Assembly: GCA_017431005.1 (NCBI GenBank)
Contig: JAFRLY010000027.1
Span: 1 to 64,000 of the forward strand
From: Clostridia bacterium
Lineage (GTDB): Bacteria > Bacillota > Clostridia > Christensenellales > Aristaeellaceae
Direction of reading: 5' to 3'
Length of the DNA stretch: 64,000 nt
Shown here one piece after another: positions 24,604 to 32,316 of this stretch. The notes beneath the pieces are model-generated. The model was not told the origin of the DNA, made no database searches, and saw only the letters and a list, made by a program, of their open reading frames with translations. Each line of letters begins with the position of its first letter. Within the stretch, counting starts at the first letter, position 1. Made by a program: the position numbers and the translations under genes.

Positions 24604-25930
24604 TACCGAAGAGCACAAAAAGCATCATGTTGTGGGCAATCATGCAGCCCCAGGCGGCTGTCAGGCCCATGGACAGCAGCTGCGTACACACGAAGGTTCC
24701 GGCAATCCGGACGCCCCACATACAGGATACATTGAGGATTAACGGAATCAGCGTCTGACCGGCGCCCTGCATCATCCCCTCCACTACGATGGGAATTCCG
24801 TAGAAGGGCTCAGATACCGCAACCATTTTCAATACCGTGGTTCCCAGACGGATGACCTCCGGATCGCGGGTGAAGATTCTGACCAGGGGCCCGGCGAAGA
24901 TAAAGAGCAGGCTGCCGGAAACGATCATCAGCAGCACTTCCAGGACGATCAGGGATTTTCCCAAACGCCGGATTTGCCCGCGGTTCTGCGCTCCGAAGGC
25001 ATTGCCGGAGAGAACGGCCGCGGCGGTCTGCATTCCCCAGCCGGGGATATAGAAGGCGGATTCCACCGTGTTGGCAACGGTATGGGCCGCGGTGGATACA
25101 TCGCCGAGACTGTTGATCATTGAAGCAAAGACAACATATCCCAGGGATGTGATGAACCGCTGCACCATATTCGGAAGGGCGACCCGGAAGCAGCGCTTCA
25201 GGATTGCACGATCCGGGCGGAAGGACTGCCGCAGGGGAGATATTTCCTTATGGCGGAAGAGCGCCATTGTAATCGCAATCCCGCCGAAGGCGAATGAAGC
25301 AGCCGACGCCATGGCAGCACCCTCCACGCCCAGCCCGAGACCCGGCAGGAAAACACCGCGTCCCAGAAGGGATACTGTCCGGGCAGGATAAATGAAAAGA
25401 AAATTCAGAATGATATTGATGACGTTGACCAGGATCCCCACGCGCATGGGGGTTTTTGTATCCCCGACGCTGCGCAGCACCGTACCGAGAATAATGCTGG
25501 CGGTGCGGAAAAGCAGCGCGGAGTAAAAGATCAGGAAATAGCGGGAGGTCAGATCCCGGATGACGGGATCCACACGCATCCATACCGGAACCCGGGAGCT
25601 GAACAGCGACGTCAGCAGCGTCAGCGTCAGACCTGACCCGAGTGTTACCAGAACTGCCTGAGCGCTTGCTCTGCGGGCTGTTTTCCCATCCCCGGCGCCC
25701 AGCGACTGGCTGATGAGGGCCAGAAAACCGACACCGAGAGAGGAAATCGTGCTGCCGATCAGCCAGTTGACTGTGCTGGTGGCGCCGACCGCGGCGGTAG
25801 CCTGCGTGCCCAGGGAGCCTACCATGGCAGTATCGATATATTGCACGGCAGTCTGCATCAGCTGCTCCAGCATGGTGGGCCATGCCAGGGTAAAGATGGC
25901 AGAGAGCATGGAAAGGTCCAGAAGATGCAT
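24542..25930 (-). CDS. MATE family efflux transporter (copy 4)
   Basis: This is a 462-residue exporter with about 12 helices. IFTLAWPTMLEQLMQTAVQYIDTAMVGSLG is the classic NorM-like N-terminus and VANTVESAFYIPGWGMQTAAAVLSGNAFGAQNRG opens the second half. AAAGG precedes the ATG. The C-terminus (LRGKWIPGSDPSQPLPR) overlaps the 3' end of tcdA on the other strand by 62 bases, so antisense transcription between them is possible. It is monocistronic and its substrate is unknown. Confidence 0.93.
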   Translation of the reverse strand: MHLLDLSMLSAIFTLAWPTMLEQLMQTAVQYIDTAMVGSLGTQATAAVGATSTVNWLIGSTISSLGVGFLALISQSLGAGDGKTARRASAQAVLVTLGSGLTLTLLTSLFSSRVPVWMRVDPVIRDLTSRYFLIFYSALLFRTASIILGTVLRSVGDTKTPMRVGILVNVINIILNFLFIYPARTVSLLGRGVFLPGLGLGVEGAAMASAASFAFGGIAITMALFRHKEISPLRQSFRPDRAILKRCFRVALPNMVQRFITSLGYVVFASMINSLGDVSTAAHTVANTVESAFYIPGWGMQTAAAVLSGNAFGAQNRGQIRRLGKSLIVLEVLLMIVSGSLLFIFAGPLVRIFTRDPEVIRLGTTVLKMVAVSEPFYGIPIVVEGMMQGAGQTLIPLILNVSCMWGVRIAGTFVCTQLLSMGLTAAWGCMIAHNMMLFVLFGIIYLRGKWIPGSDPSQPLPR

Positions 25931-26035
25931 AGAAATCAGCCTTTCAGGCGGAAAATCAGCCGGTCGTGAGTTTCACAATGATCATAAGGTAAATGGGACT
26001 GGAAGGATTGTCAATAGAAAAAGATACCAAAAAAG

Positions 26036-26065
26036 AAAAACCGCCCCGGGTACGGTTCCGGGACG
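26036..26065 (-). terminator. Intrinsic terminator after birA
   Basis: On the minus strand CCGTCCCGG and CCCGGGGCGG form an imperfect GC-rich stem followed by TTTTTC. It lies 25 bases past the birA stop. Confidence 0.75.
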
Positions 26066-26089
26066 GAAATTCAGGCCTGAACTGCCGAG

Positions 26090-27061
26090 TCAGAATGGCC
26101 GGATGCTGATTTCCCCGGAGCGCAGCAGGCGGAGACTGCCGTCTTCCATCCTGACCTGCAGAGAATAATCAGGCGCAAGGCCAACCGCTGTTGCCGGCAC
26201 CGGATCCTGCCCGGGACTCAGAATCTGAATGGGCCTGCCCAGCACCATGGAGCGGGAACGGTATTTCTCAAAGAGGACAGGGGAAGCCGGATCGGATGAA
26301 CAGGTCATCAGCCGGTCCAGCACCAGCGCGGCAAGCCGGTTCCGGAGATCCGGAACCGGTCTGTCGCCGAAGACAGCCCCGGCAATCTGCCGCAGATCCT
26401 CCGGAAAGTCACAGGCAGGGACCCGCGTATTGATTCCGATGCCGATAATCACATAACTCATACGGCCGGTTTCGCAATCCAGTCCGGCCTCCGTCAGGAT
26501 GCCGCAGACCTTCTTGCCGCCGAGCCAGAGGTCGTTGACCCATTTGATTTCCAGACGCACGTCCGCCAGCTCCTCAATAGCTTCCGCAACGGAGACGGCG
26601 GCGCAGGCGGTCAGCCTTACGGCATCGGATGCATCGAGCTCCGGCCGCAGCAGCAGACTGAGATACAGCCCGCTGCCGGAAGGGGAATAAAAGCTGCGCC
26701 CGAGCCTGCCCCGGCCGGCAGTCTGTTCTCCGGCCACGAGGGCAAGCCCGGCCGGCGCATCTTCAGAAGCCATCTGCTTCAGGACGGTATTGGTGGAGGA
26801 AATGGTCGGAAAGACCCGAACCTGCAGACCGGGAACGGTCAGGCGGGACCGGATGCCTTCCTCTGACAGTACGTCGCTGACAGAGGAGAGCCTGTGGCCC
26901 AGTCTGTTGACAGATGAAATAGAGTAGCCTTCCCGGCGGAGCTGCTCCACCGCCTTCCAGACGGCTGTACGGCTGACGCTGAGCCCGGAAGCCAGCGTTT
27001 CCCCGGATACAAACTGATCCGGATGCTCCTGCAGAATTGCGAGCACCTGTTCTTTTGTCAT
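26090..27061 (-). CDS. birA: Biotin operon repressor / biotin-protein ligase
   Basis: This is a 323-residue bifunctional protein. Residues 1-60 are a winged helix (FVSGETLASGLSVSRTAVWKAVEQL) that binds DNA; residues 80-270 are the ligase, with EQTAGRGRLGR at 112-122 and EIKWVNDLWL at 171-180; a small C-terminal SH3-like domain follows. It makes biotinyl-AMP and loads biotin on carboxylases, and when substrate is lacking represses biotin genes. The ATG at 27061 is preceded by AAAGGAGG inside the end of bioY. The matching operator lies at 27676-27708. Confidence 0.95.
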   Translation of the reverse strand: MTKEQVLAILQEHPDQFVSGETLASGLSVSRTAVWKAVEQLRREGYSISSVNRLGHRLSSVSDVLSEEGIRSRLTVPGLQVRVFPTISSTNTVLKQMASEDAPAGLALVAGEQTAGRGRLGRSFYSPSGSGLYLSLLLRPELDASDAVRLTACAAVSVAEAIEELADVRLEIKWVNDLWLGGKKVCGILTEAGLDCETGRMSYVIIGIGINTRVPACDFPEDLRQIAGAVFGDRPVPDLRNRLAALVLDRLMTCSSDPASPVLFEKYRSRSMVLGRPIQILSPGQDPVPATAVGLAPDYSLQVRMEDGSLRLLRSGEISIRPF

Positions 27062-27065
27062 CCTG

Positions 27066-27620
27066 TCAGCCGCCTCCTTTGCGTTTGGACAGAACAGGAT
27101 ACAGACGCCGGGCCAGCAGCGCGGCCAGGACAAGCTTTATCCCGTCCGTGATCAGATAAGGCGTAACGCACCAGGCCAGCGCGGTTCCCAGGGAAACGGG
27201 GCCGGTGTTTTTCGCGTAAACCAGCATAAACCAGGCGGTTCCGAAAACATAGCACAGCAGAATACCGAGCGCCATGGAAAACAGAAGGACGGGCAGACGG
27301 CGGCCGTGCCTGTCTGCAGCAAAACCAACTGTCAGCGCTGTGAAGAGAAACCCGATGATATATCCGCCGGTCACGCCGAGCAGCGCGCCTGGTCCGCCCC
27401 GGAACCCGGAAAAGACCGGGACACCGACAGCACCAAGCAGAATATAGCCAGCAACGGCCCAGAGGCCCGGACGGAGCCCGAGCAGAGCGGCTATCAGACA
27501 GACTGCGAAGGTCTGCAGGGTAAAGGGAATTGCTGAAGGAACAGAAATCCATGAGCATACAGCGATCAGGGCGATGCTTACGGAGATGAAAGTCAGATCC
27601 CTGGCAGTCATTCTGGACAT
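27066..27620 (-). CDS. bioY: Biotin transporter substrate-specific subunit BioY
   Basis: This is a 184-residue membrane protein with about six helices, the S component of an ECF biotin importer. IPFTLQTFAVCLIAALLGLRPG and the GFRGGPGALLGVTGGYIIGF loop are characteristic. GGGAGG precedes the ATG. No ECF ATPase or EcfT is nearby, so it probably shares a housekeeping energy module encoded elsewhere. It is first in an operon with birA, four bases apart. Confidence 0.95.
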   Translation of the reverse strand: MSRMTARDLTFISVSIALIAVCSWISVPSAIPFTLQTFAVCLIAALLGLRPGLWAVAGYILLGAVGVPVFSGFRGGPGALLGVTGGYIIGFLFTALTVGFAADRHGRRLPVLLFSMALGILLCYVFGTAWFMLVYAKNTGPVSLGTALAWCVTPYLITDGIKLVLAALLARRLYPVLSKRKGGG

Positions 27621-27653
27621 TGCGCGGCCTCCCGGAAATCATTTTTCCGGGCA

Positions 27654-27682
27654 AGGATAACACCCAAAAGGCGCAATGTCAA
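27654..27682 (-). promoter_or_regulatory. Promoter of bioY-birA
   Basis: A perfect TTGACA (27677-27682) and TATCCT (27654-27659) are 17 bases apart on the minus strand. The -35 box lies inside one half of the BirA operator. Confidence 0.75.
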
Positions 27683-27708
27683 CCTGAAAAAATGCAAAAG
27701 GTTAACAA
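27676..27708. promoter_or_regulatory. BirA operator (BirA box)
   Basis: TTGTTAACC and GGTTGACAT half-sites are separated by 15 bases, matching the known Gram-positive and general BirA operator layout. One half overlaps the -35 box, so biotinyl-AMP-bound BirA should block transcription of bioY-birA. Confidence 0.85.
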
Positions 27709-27716
27709 ATGAAAAG

Positions 27717-27746
27717 TTGACAGATTCCAAAATCCTGTGATATCGT
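27717..27746 (+). promoter_or_regulatory. Possible promoter of the MBL/deacetylase pair
   Basis: TTGACA (27717-27722) and TATCGT (27741-27746) are 18 bases apart. It is only nine bases from the BirA box, so biotin-linked cross-talk is conceivable. Confidence 0.4.
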
Positions 27747-27816
27747 CAGTTGCATACAAATTTTCAGCCGTTTCAGACGGAATGTATGCATATATTCCCG
27801 GCAAAGGAGATACCCT

Positions 27817-28707
27817 ATGTATTCCGCGCGCAAAAAGAAATGTTTCCCGGCTGTTATTCTGGTTATCCTGCTGTTCGTTTTTTCCACGAGCCTGGCGGAG
27901 GTCCACGTTAATGAAGAAAAACCGGCTGACTGGGATCAGCGGGAGCTCTTCAGGATCACCTCCCTGAATTTTTTTCAGAATGACGTTTTCATCCTGGAAT
28001 GCGGCGGAAAGGTGATGCTGCTGGACGGCGGCACACAGAAGCACTGGATCAAATACCGTGATTTCCTCAGGGAGCACGATATGACGCATGTGGACATCCT
28101 GTTCAATACTCATCCCCATGACGACCACATCGGCGCCATCTATATGATGCTGCAGAAGGGTGTGCTGACAGCGGATCAGTTTATTTCCCCGTTTCCCAGG
28201 AGCGCACATGAAAAGAGCAAGGTAAACCTGCAGCCGAAGGTAGTGGCGCTGCTCGACAAAATGGGCATCCCCTATGTGGAAATGCATGAGGATGAAAAGC
28301 TGCAGCTGGGCGGAGCTGAAATGGTGCTGTACCGCTGGGATGAAGGAAAGAATGACAACGCGCTGAGCGGCGCCCTGCGGATTCAGTTCGGAGAGGCGAC
28401 AATCCTGATGACAGCGGACATTGAAGGCGATACCGAACGCTATTTCATGGAAAAATACAAGCCGGAAGAACTGAAGGTGGATATCCTGAAGGCGCCGCAC
28501 CATGGTGTCAACTGGATTGTACCGGAATTTCTGGAAGTCACGGATCCGGAGCTGACCATTGTGACCAACGACAACAACGCCAAAGTTATCCTTCAGCTGA
28601 ACAACCATGCCAGACCCTATCTGTACACCTACCGCGGTCCCATGACGATGGAAACAGACGGAAAGGACTGGTACGTCAATCAGGAACGCATCACAAACGG
28701 CAACTGA
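27817..28707 (+). CDS. Secreted MBL-fold metallo-hydrolase, ComEC-C-like
   Basis: This is a 296-residue protein with a signal peptide (CFPAVILVILLFVFSTSLA) and predicted cleavage after residue 27. The metallo-beta-lactamase signature is HPHDDHIG (HxHxDH) near residue 108, with ILMTADIEGD and APHHG as later metal loops. This arrangement matches ComEC/Rec2 C-terminal hydrolase relatives, which act on DNA or phosphodiesters. It would work outside the membrane. AAAGGAG precedes the ATG. A secreted deacetylase follows 30 bases later. The substrate is unknown. Confidence 0.82.
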   Translation: MYSARKKKCFPAVILVILLFVFSTSLAEVHVNEEKPADWDQRELFRITSLNFFQNDVFILECGGKVMLLDGGTQKHWIKYRDFLREHDMTHVDILFNTHPHDDHIGAIYMMLQKGVLTADQFISPFPRSAHEKSKVNLQPKVVALLDKMGIPYVEMHEDEKLQLGGAEMVLYRWDEGKNDNALSGALRIQFGEATILMTADIEGDTERYFMEKYKPEELKVDILKAPHHGVNWIVPEFLEVTDPELTIVTNDNNAKVILQLNNHARPYLYTYRGPMTMETDGKDWYVNQERITNGN

Positions 28708-28737
28708 TACCGTCCGCAGAGGGAAGAAGAAAAACTG

Positions 28738-29496
28738 ATGAAAAAAACGAGGATATTTCGGACGCTGGCGCTGGGACTGATGCTGGCGGCGACGCTTCTG
28801 TCCGTCGGATTCGCAGATGCCGAAACGAACGGAGAAACAGGGCTGGAACGGTTTATAGTGAACCATGGCAGCCGGAGCAGTCCGAAGATTGCCATTACGA
28901 TGGACGATATGTTTGAGCGGGAGTGGGCCTGGAAAACAGCGGAGCTCTGCAAACGGTACGGCATCCGGATCACTTACTTCCCGATCGGAGCAAACCTGTT
29001 CGAGCAGGACGGTGACGCATGGCGTCAGCTGGTGGCGGACGGATTTGAGATCGGCAGTCACTCCCAGTGGCATGAAGGCTTTCACGATCTCGAGAGCAGC
29101 GTAGCCATGGGGAGACTGGGACATTTTCAGGAACAGCTGGACCGTGTGCTCGGATATCATTATCAGGTTCGCTGGTTCCGGCCGCCGTTCGGCAATCTTG
29201 CGGATAAGAACGGCAGCTATGAGGCGATGCGGCGCGTTCTGCTCAGGTTCGGATACGAGCACAGCCTGCTGTGGGATGTGAGCCAGACGGATCCGGCCGA
29301 GGCATTTCCGCGGGTCAAAAACGGAAGCATTCTGCTGTTTCATGCCCGGCGCAAGGATTATGAATGCCTGGAGATACTGATTCCGCAGCTGCTGGATGCG
29401 GGCTTTGAACCGGTGACGGTCAGTCAGCTTTTCGGATATCCGGATCCGGAAATCAGTGAAGAATGCTTTGTCTATGACTATAAAAACTACAGATGA
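28738..29496 (+). CDS. Secreted polysaccharide deacetylase (CE4/NodB)-like protein
   Basis: This is a 252-residue protein with a signal peptide ending at ..SVGFADA. The NodB motifs are partly altered: motif 1 is TMDDM instead of TFDDG, motif 2 HSQWH gives the HxxxH metal pair, motif 3 RPPFG is intact, and LLFHARR is the late His motif. It probably removes acetyl groups from cell-wall or environmental glycans, although the altered motif 1 leaves activity open. It forms a two-gene unit with the MBL protein and is followed by a strong terminator. Confidence 0.82.
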   Translation: MKKTRIFRTLALGLMLAATLLSVGFADAETNGETGLERFIVNHGSRSSPKIAITMDDMFEREWAWKTAELCKRYGIRITYFPIGANLFEQDGDAWRQLVADGFEIGSHSQWHEGFHDLESSVAMGRLGHFQEQLDRVLGYHYQVRWFRPPFGNLADKNGSYEAMRRVLLRFGYEHSLLWDVSQTDPAEAFPRVKNGSILLFHARRKDYECLEILIPQLLDAGFEPVTVSQLFGYPDPEISEECFVYDYKNYR

Positions 29497-29516
29497 AGCT
29501 GCCCGGAAGAGAAAGA

Positions 29517-29553
29517 AGCCGCGCAGGTCCGATAAGGCCTGCGCGGCTTTTGT
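29517..29553 (+). terminator. Intrinsic terminator after the deacetylase
   Basis: AGCCGCGCAGG and CCTGCGCGGCT form a perfect 11 bp stem with an 11-base loop followed by TTTT. It separates the pair from the convergent alpha/beta hydrolase. Confidence 0.88.
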
Positions 29554-29574
29554 CCGGTACAGGAAACAGGGCTG

Positions 29575-31623
29575 TTACTTATAGAAGACGGTTGTATTGG
29601 CTACGGTCATGATGGTCATCAGCAGGCCGTTGACGAAGGCCGCGAGCCAGATATTGCCGGACCGCTTGTAAAGATAGCGGCTGATGCAGGCTGCCACCGT
29701 CAGCGTAACCGCCATAGCCACGAGCACGATGCCGCCAAGGGCTGCGCCGGGATGCGCGGAAACACCGGTCGCAAAGAGTGTGGCATACTGACGGATGAGC
29801 CAGATGATCGCGCCGCCTGCGTTCAGGGCGATGGCAACCAGATAGCCCTTCCAGCCCTTGAGCCGCTCCGTATTGGTATTGATGACAATCGATGTGGTGC
29901 TGACCAGATAGAAGGCCAGGAAGGTCGGCAGATAACGGAGAATGGCCGGGCAGATATTCGCGTCAAAGGTCTTGAAGGCGAAGGTCCAGATCCGGAAGTC
30001 CGTCCTGAAGAGAGCATCCACCAGGAAGAGCAGCGCATAGGCAGCGGCAACCGAGACAACCGCAGTGAAGAGACCGGCCAGAATGGAGACGGGCTTCAGC
30101 ACAACGCCGTAGTCCGCCAGGGTGACGCCTTCCCTGGATTTCAGGAAGATATAAACCAGGCTCATGATCAGCAGGGAAATCAGCGTGCATCCAACGGTCC
30201 ACTTGCCGATATCGTTGACAACAGGAGCAGTCCAGACGGTGCCTTCCGTGTAAAGCGCCATTCTGGAAAGAACGGCCAGTACGCCGCCGGCGATCAAAGC
30301 GAAGCATCCGCCGGCCAGCAGTCCCTTATTCTTTGTACGGGCAAAGCTGATGCAGGCGCACACAGCTCCCAGCACACCCAGCACGACGGCACACCAGAAA
30401 ACGATGGGAAGTCCGCTGGCTGTATCCCAGTTATACAGCGTTTCAAACAGGATGGCGGGCAGCAGGATCGCGATGATCATAATCACAATGCCGACCGCGC
30501 GGGCAGCGCCGGAAGCGCCCTGCTGCAGCGGGATCGCGCCGGTGTCAGCCTTGCTGAAGAAGGGAACCGCCATCAGGGTCTGCGCAACAGCCAGCAGGAA
30601 GAGGATGAAGCCGATCATAGCCACACATTCGCAGGCTTCCTTCCACTGCCAGACCTGATTGTTCGGATCGATGGCTTTGATGCCGTCCGTATAGTCCGCG
30701 AAAGCGGTCTGATAGAAGCTGACAGCGTTTGCCGTTGTCTTTTTGGAGAAATGGTTCCAGGGATGGGTCTGGGCGGGCTGATAAATGATCCGCTTGCCGC
30801 CGTCGCTGGTCTCGTACCAGGTGTCCGCTTCAGCCTTTTCCTGCTGCAGGAAGGTCAGGCCGTCCGGGGTGGCGACATAGTTCTTTTTACGGACGGTTCC
30901 GGCGGGATCATCCGGCGCGTTGAAGAAGAATTCGTCATACTGCGCGGCAACCTTGCCGAGAATTCTGCCGCCGCCGGCCTGGCTGAAAACGTCAGCAGTC
31001 ACGCCGAAAATACCGGAATAATTGAAATCACTGCCCTCCGTCAGGTTGGCCCTGATCTTCCGGATACCGGTTTCCGCGAAAGCCTGCTCGTCATCAGCCA
31101 CTGCCATCGTGCTGGAGAAGCCGCCCATGCTGTGGCCGGTTACGCCGATGATGCCGTTTCCGTTTTCATCCTTCAGCACATAGGGCTGATCGTACATGTA
31201 CTGTACGGCGTCATTCATGGAATTGACCCAGAACGGAGCCCAGGTCATCAGGAAAGCGCCGTAAGGAGCATAGGGCTCGTAAACAGACTCATTGATGTTG
31301 CTGTGACCGTGATCATACATATCCAGCGCCAGAACCACATAGCCTCGGCGGGACAGTTCGATGGCGTTGGCATCCTGCATTTCAGCAGAGTTCAGGTAGC
31401 CATGGGTGACGATCACGGTCGGGCGGGGACTGGAAGCACCTGCTCCCCTGGGCATATAGAGAAGACCGCTCAGCTGGCCGTTGGCTGTATCAAACGAGAT
31501 CCGGGAAACATCCACGGTGAACATGCCTGAATTGAAGAGAGAAGCCAGAAAACTGAAACAGAAGACCAGAACCAGTGAGACAATCAAAAGACGCACAGGA
31601 ATCTTTTTCTTTCCGGAAGACAT
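29575..31623 (-). CDS. Alpha/beta hydrolase fused to a multi-pass membrane domain
   Basis: This is a 682-residue membrane protein. One helix (VRLLIVSLVLVFCFSFLASLF) is followed by an alpha/beta hydrolase, residues 40-330, with the nucleophile elbow GVTGHSMGGFSS and oxyanion stretch VTHGYLNSAE. The remaining 340 residues hold about nine to ten hydrophobic segments. The hydrolase probably lies outside the membrane. Start at 31623 was chosen for AAAGGA nine bases upstream; the frame also opens with a GTG eight codons earlier. It is monocistronic with promoter 31686-31714. Substrate is unknown; peptides, lipids or esters are all possible. Confidence 0.75.
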   Translation of the reverse strand: MSSGKKKIPVRLLIVSLVLVFCFSFLASLFNSGMFTVDVSRISFDTANGQLSGLLYMPRGAGASSPRPTVIVTHGYLNSAEMQDANAIELSRRGYVVLALDMYDHGHSNINESVYEPYAPYGAFLMTWAPFWVNSMNDAVQYMYDQPYVLKDENGNGIIGVTGHSMGGFSSTMAVADDEQAFAETGIRKIRANLTEGSDFNYSGIFGVTADVFSQAGGGRILGKVAAQYDEFFFNAPDDPAGTVRKKNYVATPDGLTFLQQEKAEADTWYETSDGGKRIIYQPAQTHPWNHFSKKTTANAVSFYQTAFADYTDGIKAIDPNNQVWQWKEACECVAMIGFILFLLAVAQTLMAVPFFSKADTGAIPLQQGASGAARAVGIVIMIIAILLPAILFETLYNWDTASGLPIVFWCAVVLGVLGAVCACISFARTKNKGLLAGGCFALIAGGVLAVLSRMALYTEGTVWTAPVVNDIGKWTVGCTLISLLIMSLVYIFLKSREGVTLADYGVVLKPVSILAGLFTAVVSVAAAYALLFLVDALFRTDFRIWTFAFKTFDANICPAILRYLPTFLAFYLVSTTSIVINTNTERLKGWKGYLVAIALNAGGAIIWLIRQYATLFATGVSAHPGAALGGIVLVAMAVTLTVAACISRYLYKRSGNIWLAAFVNGLLMTIMTVANTTVFYK

Positions 31624-31685
31624 ACTTCTTTCATCCTTTCTGTTCACTTTTTAGTGCAAATGGACATAATTCTGCCCTTTATGAC

Positions 31686-31714
31686 AGGATAACACGACAA
31701 ATGGGAAAAGACAA
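31686..31714 (-). promoter_or_regulatory. Promoter of the membrane alpha/beta hydrolase
   Basis: TTGTCT (31709-31714) and TATCCT (31686-31691) are 17 bases apart on the minus strand, about 60 bases before the start. Confidence 0.55.
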
Positions 31715-31777
31715 TATGGCATTATTTCTTAAATGTGTTGGATAAAAAAGACAATCCGGAGGACAAAAAAGAGATAG

Positions 31778-31807
31778 TTGCGGGGCAGGAAAGGATAATG
31801 CTATAAT
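31778..31807 (+). promoter_or_regulatory. Promoter of the fucU unit
   Basis: TTGCGG (31778-31783) and a perfect TATAAT (31802-31807) are 18 bases apart, about 48 bases before the TTG start. Confidence 0.65.
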
Positions 31808-31855
31808 AAGACAACTGCTGGCATTGAAAAACAAATAGCACTGTGGGGTGAGATC

Positions 31856-32290
31856 TTGCTGAAAGGAATTCCGAAAATCATGCCGCCGGAACTGATGAAG
31901 ATTCTTTTGGAGATGGGGCATGGGGATGAGCTGCTGATCTGTGACGGAAACTACCCGAAATTCGGATGCCCGGAAAGATGCGTCCGCATGGACGGACACG
32001 GGATTCCGGAAATACTGGACGCAGTTCTCCGCTTTTTCCCGCTGGATCCGTATGTGGAGCATCCGACTATTCTGATGGCGGTTCTCCCGGATGATCCCTA
32101 CAAACCGACGATCTGGGAAGAATACCGCGAAATCGGGGCCCGGTATGAGAAAAACGGCCTGCGGGAGGAAGCGGTGCAGAAAACCGAGTTCTATCCCCGG
32201 GGCGCGAAATGCTACGCGTGTATCGCAACAAGTGAAACAGCGCTTTATGCCAATGTGATTCTGAAAAAGGGCGTTGTGACGGATCATTAA
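31856..32290 (+). CDS. RbsD/FucU family sugar mutarotase
   Basis: This is a 144-residue protein close to L-fucose mutarotase FucU, which speeds exchange between the alpha and beta anomers of a free sugar. MLKGIPKIMPPELMKILLEMGHGDELLICDGNYP contains the conserved catalytic His and Asp, and RGAKCYACIATSETALYANVILKKG is the typical C-terminus. It starts with TTG at 31856-31858 after GGGGTG. It heads a run of three genes with an aldo/keto reductase and a zinc alcohol dehydrogenase, which suggests free-sugar reduction or oxidation. Which sugar it acts on is not known. Confidence 0.85.
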   Translation: MLKGIPKIMPPELMKILLEMGHGDELLICDGNYPKFGCPERCVRMDGHGIPEILDAVLRFFPLDPYVEHPTILMAVLPDDPYKPTIWEEYREIGARYEKNGLREEAVQKTEFYPRGAKCYACIATSETALYANVILKKGVVTDH

Positions 32291-32316
32291 GAGACATTTA
32301 TGCAAAAGGGAGTGCG

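Noticed and set aside
27679..29343. 554-codon open frame on the minus strand opposite the MBL and deacetylase genes
   Set aside because: It spans two clear plus-strand genes with signal peptides and catalytic motifs, has no ribosome binding site and no recognisable domain.
29752..31530. 592-codon plus-strand frame opposite the alpha/beta hydrolase
   Set aside because: The composition is rich in D, G, Q and H, as expected for the complement of a membrane protein; no motif is seen.
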